A stretch of DNA of 64,000 nt. It comes from Candidatus Nitrosotenuis chungbukensis. GTDB lineage: Archaea > Thermoproteota > Nitrososphaeria > Nitrososphaerales > Nitrosopumilaceae. The DNA lies in assembly GCF_000685395.1 (NCBI RefSeq), contig NZ_AVSQ01000012.1, positions 117,724-181,723 of the forward strand, given 5' to 3'. Under the pieces are notes generated by a model. It was not told where the DNA came from and ran no database searches. It saw only the letters and a list, made by a program, of their open reading frames with translations. Position numbers and translations under genes: made by a program. Shown here in pieces: positions 61,880 through 64,000 of this stretch. Positions within the stretch are counted from its first letter, which is position 1; every line of letters begins with the position of its first letter.

Positions 61880-64000
61880 TTATTCGTCAACTTCCTTCTG
61901 ATCACAAATGCTCCAAAAGTCGCACATCCTGCAAGTCTGATAGCTAGGTGTTGCCTCAAACTCTTCATTTAGAATAGATTTGACTTTTTCATCAATGGCC
62001 TGCCTGACCTTCTCGACTTGTTGCTCTTCGATTGGATTCTCTACAATTTTGTCATGCTTTAGATAAAACAGCGAAGTCTTTTGCGGCTTCTTACCGTATA
62101 GTTTTTCCACACCCAAGGCATAGATGTTCATCTGTGGATCTTCCCTGACTGATTTGCTGTTTTCATAGATTCCGCCTGTCTTAAAATCAATGACCTCGAA
62201 CTTGCCGTCTGGGGTTTTTTCCACCCTGTCGATAAAACCGTTAAACGGAACACCGCCTATTTCCACGGTGAATCTCTGCTCTACTGCCACTGGCGAATTT
62301 GGATTTTCTTTTACCCACTTGAGGTATGTCCTGATCATCTCCCTTGCTTTCTCCTTTGACTGGTTCTCCTGAGTATCGTTCTGGAATCCGCTTGAGTTCC
62401 ACTCTCTTGCAAGTATCTCAAATGCAAGTTCTTCCGTTGGAGATGTCCCCTCAAGCTGGAGTTTTGTCAGATGCTCTGCTACTGCGTGTACTGCGCTTCC
62501 CAGATCAAAGTATGGCTTGGGAGGAGTGGGCACCTGCAATATGTGCGCAAATTTGAATTTCAGTGGGCAATCAAGGTATGTCTTGATTTTCGATGCACTC
62601 AGTCTTAGTTCGTCTTTGTTAATTACAGGGGTTCTCTTTCCTTGAATCTCATCATCCAGACTTGTGTCGCTGTTGTCTATTTTCAGAATGTCTTCTGGCT
62701 TGAAATTCTGAATTGTCCCGTTCTCCTCAAAGTACTTTACCTTGGCAAGCTCGATTATTCTTTGAATGGCGCTCTTTAGGTGCATCTGGTTGAGCGACCT
62801 CACCGCTTTTGTCTGAAGGTCCTGCTTTATTCTCTCGATTTTCTTTTCCTCTTCAAGTAAAGCTTCTCCGCTTTGGCCTTGGTATTCTACGACATTGATG
62901 AGAGGATTTTTGTCAAATTTCAAGTCCTCTAGGAACTTTGAAGGCTTTGTCTCTCTGATGTTCTGGCCATACCTTTTTGCGTAGGTTATGTAAAGCAGGT
63001 TTTGCGCTCTTGTCATTGCAACATAGAGCAGTCTTCTCTCTTCTTGCACATAGAGCTCCTTTTCATCCTCTGCCCTGATGACCCCTTTGGATAAATCGTT
63101 TGGAACATAGAATTTTTTTGCCTGGTATCTTAGCGGAAGTTTGTTAGTTGCAACATCGACAATGAAAACCACCGGAAACTCTTGACCCTTGCTCTGATGT
63201 ATGGTGGTGACAGGTATGGAATCGTCCCCGCCAACACCCTCTTTTAATTCGATGTCAAATTGGCCCATCAGAGAAAGATACTTTATGAAATCATCAAGCT
63301 CCCCTTGGGGATTTAGAGACTCGTATTCTATTGATATGTTGTAAAACTCTTTTAGTATCAGTTGATTCCTTCGGTTTTCCGGCGTGTCTGACTGTATGAG
63401 TCGCTTGTAAAGATCAGACACTGACACCATTATCTGGTATACCATCTCGCTGATTGTAGACTTGCTCTCAAGCTCAATTATTCTCTGAATCTGCTGTGCG
63501 ATCTCCTCTATCTCGTCTTTTTGCGTGACATCAAGACTGTTGCAATTTTTCAGTGTTTCAAAAACAAAGTCGATGTCTGTAGGATCGTTTCTTGCCCTCT
63601 TCATTGCAGCATGGTTGATCCTAGCTATGTTCATCTCGGAAATTCCATGGTTTTTCATCAGGCGGACAATCTCGATTCCTGCGGCAGTTGGCTTGTTTGC
63701 AATTCGCAAAAACGCCATCATGTCCCTTATGACTGGGGATGAAAAGATGTTGGATTCCCCAATGAAATTGGTTGGAAGACCATGCGCCTTTAGCGACTTG
63801 GCAAATTTTTTTCCCTCCGATTTTCTTCGCGACAGTATGACAAAGTCTTTGTAGGTAAGGGGATTGTCCGTCCCGTCTCTTCGTTTGATCTTCTTTCCAA
63901 GCATCTCCTTTATGGTCTTGACAACAAACTCGACTTCGGCTGACTCGTTTGCACACTGGGCGACGGTGACCTTGTCGCCTTCCTCGTATTCTGATTTGAG
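61880..64000 (-). CDS. UvrD/PcrA-type helicase with C-terminal Cas4/AddB-like nuclease domain, 5' part outside window
   Basis: 706 residues are visible; the frame continues past 64000, so helicase motifs I-III are outside. Seen here: YKDFVILSRRKSEGKKF, motif V TTIHQSKGQEFPVVFIVD and motif VI YVAMTRAQNLLYITYAKRYG. The C-terminal 270 residues form a PD-(D/E)XK domain (SASKIKTYLDCPLKFKFAHIL; FEVIDFKTGG) with four cysteines, YLDC plus CRMCDFWSIC at the end, as in the iron-sulfur nuclease domains of AddB and Cas4. This suggests an end-processing helicase-nuclease for repair or defence against foreign DNA. It is the first chromosomal gene beyond the island. Confidence 0.9.
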   Translation of the reverse strand, partial: LKSEYEEGDKVTVAQCANESAEVEFVVKTIKEMLGKKIKRRDGTDNPLTYKDFVILSRRKSEGKKFAKSLKAHGLPTNFIGESNIFSSPVIRDMMAFLRIANKPTAAGIEIVRLMKNHGISEMNIARINHAAMKRARNDPTDIDFVFETLKNCNSLDVTQKDEIEEIAQQIQRIIELESKSTISEMVYQIMVSVSDLYKRLIQSDTPENRRNQLILKEFYNISIEYESLNPQGELDDFIKYLSLMGQFDIELKEGVGGDDSIPVTTIHQSKGQEFPVVFIVDVATNKLPLRYQAKKFYVPNDLSKGVIRAEDEKELYVQEERRLLYVAMTRAQNLLYITYAKRYGQNIRETKPSKFLEDLKFDKNPLINVVEYQGQSGEALLEEEKKIERIKQDLQTKAVRSLNQMHLKSAIQRIIELAKVKYFEENGTIQNFKPEDILKIDNSDTSLDDEIQGKRTPVINKDELRLSASKIKTYLDCPLKFKFAHILQVPTPPKPYFDLGSAVHAVAEHLTKLQLEGTSPTEELAFEILAREWNSSGFQNDTQENQSKEKAREMIRTYLKWVKENPNSPVAVEQRFTVEIGGVPFNGFIDRVEKTPDGKFEVIDFKTGGIYENSKSVREDPQMNIYALGVEKLYGKKPQKTSLFYLKHDKIVENPIEEQQVEKVRQAIDEKVKSILNEEFEATPSYQTCRMCDFWSICDQKEVDE

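Noticed and set aside
1..64000. CRISPR arrays and rRNA genes
   Set aside because: No regularly spaced direct repeats and no rRNA-like stretches were seen on either strand.

Overview
This window comes from an ammonia-oxidising archaeon of the Nitrososphaerota (Thaumarchaeota), most likely the Nitrosopumilales. The evidence is a giant secreted S-layer protein followed by a Rieske / cytochrome b / membrane-anchored cupredoxin cluster, archaeal information-processing genes (Csl4, Dph2, TiaS, archaeosine Tgt, Kae1, Bud32, Taw1), short or absent leaders behind TATA boxes, and frequent TTG/GTG starts. By eye the G+C content is moderate, which would fit Nitrosotenuis better than the more A+T-rich Nitrosopumilus; that genus-level remark is inference.

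Layout. 1-7.7 kb: pterin and purine genes (MptE-like, dihydropteroate synthase, IMP dehydrogenase), prephenate dehydratase, Csl4, Dph2 and TiaS. 7.7-8.7 kb: a LAGLIDADG endonuclease gene next to an initiator tRNA that reads as carrying three introns. 8.7-22.6 kb: a PQQ-type sugar dehydrogenase, class II HMG-CoA reductase, a compact histidine operon (hisG-D-C-HAD-B-H-A-F-I, no hisE), threonine synthase, a ubiquitin-like/E1 fusion and a sugar-phosphate isomerase. 22.8-33.2 kb: a cell-surface block (S-layer protein, coiled-coil membrane protein, giant subtilase). 33.3-34.5 kb: a TnpB gene with an omega-RNA-like 3' end. 34.7-37.3 kb: respiratory complex III and its copper protein. 37.2-38.3 kb: a toxin locus with a frameshifted antitoxin, and tRNA-Arg. 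38.5-53.1 kb: a membrane aminopropyltransferase-like protein, DNA and RNA maintenance genes, KEOPS genes, Taw1, CorA and a possible structured RNA.

53.2-61.8 kb is the most striking part. The 3' end of tRNA-His is followed by two accessory segments of about 4.6 and 4.0 kb. Each starts with the same roughly 115-bp left end and finishes with the same right end, and each junction carries a 17-20 bp copy of the tRNA-His 3' end (53264, 57843, 61806). No integrase is visible in either segment. This looks like two related non-autonomous integrative elements inserted in tandem and mobilised in trans. Their cargo is a RidA protein, small zinc and hypothetical proteins, an SDR/membrane fusion and a secreted protein in the first, and TfoX-like, membrane, ArsR, SRPBCC and multidomain secreted proteins in the second. 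After the last att copy the chromosome resumes with a UvrD-type helicase carrying a Cas4/AddB-like nuclease domain, cut by the window end.

Functionally, the chromosomal part is largely housekeeping: cofactor and amino-acid synthesis, tRNA modification (agmatidine, archaeosine, t6A, wyosine), diphthamide, RNA decay, the cell envelope and the bc1-like branch of ammonia-driven respiration. The accessory part is concentrated at the TnpB gene, the toxin loci and the tRNA-His island.
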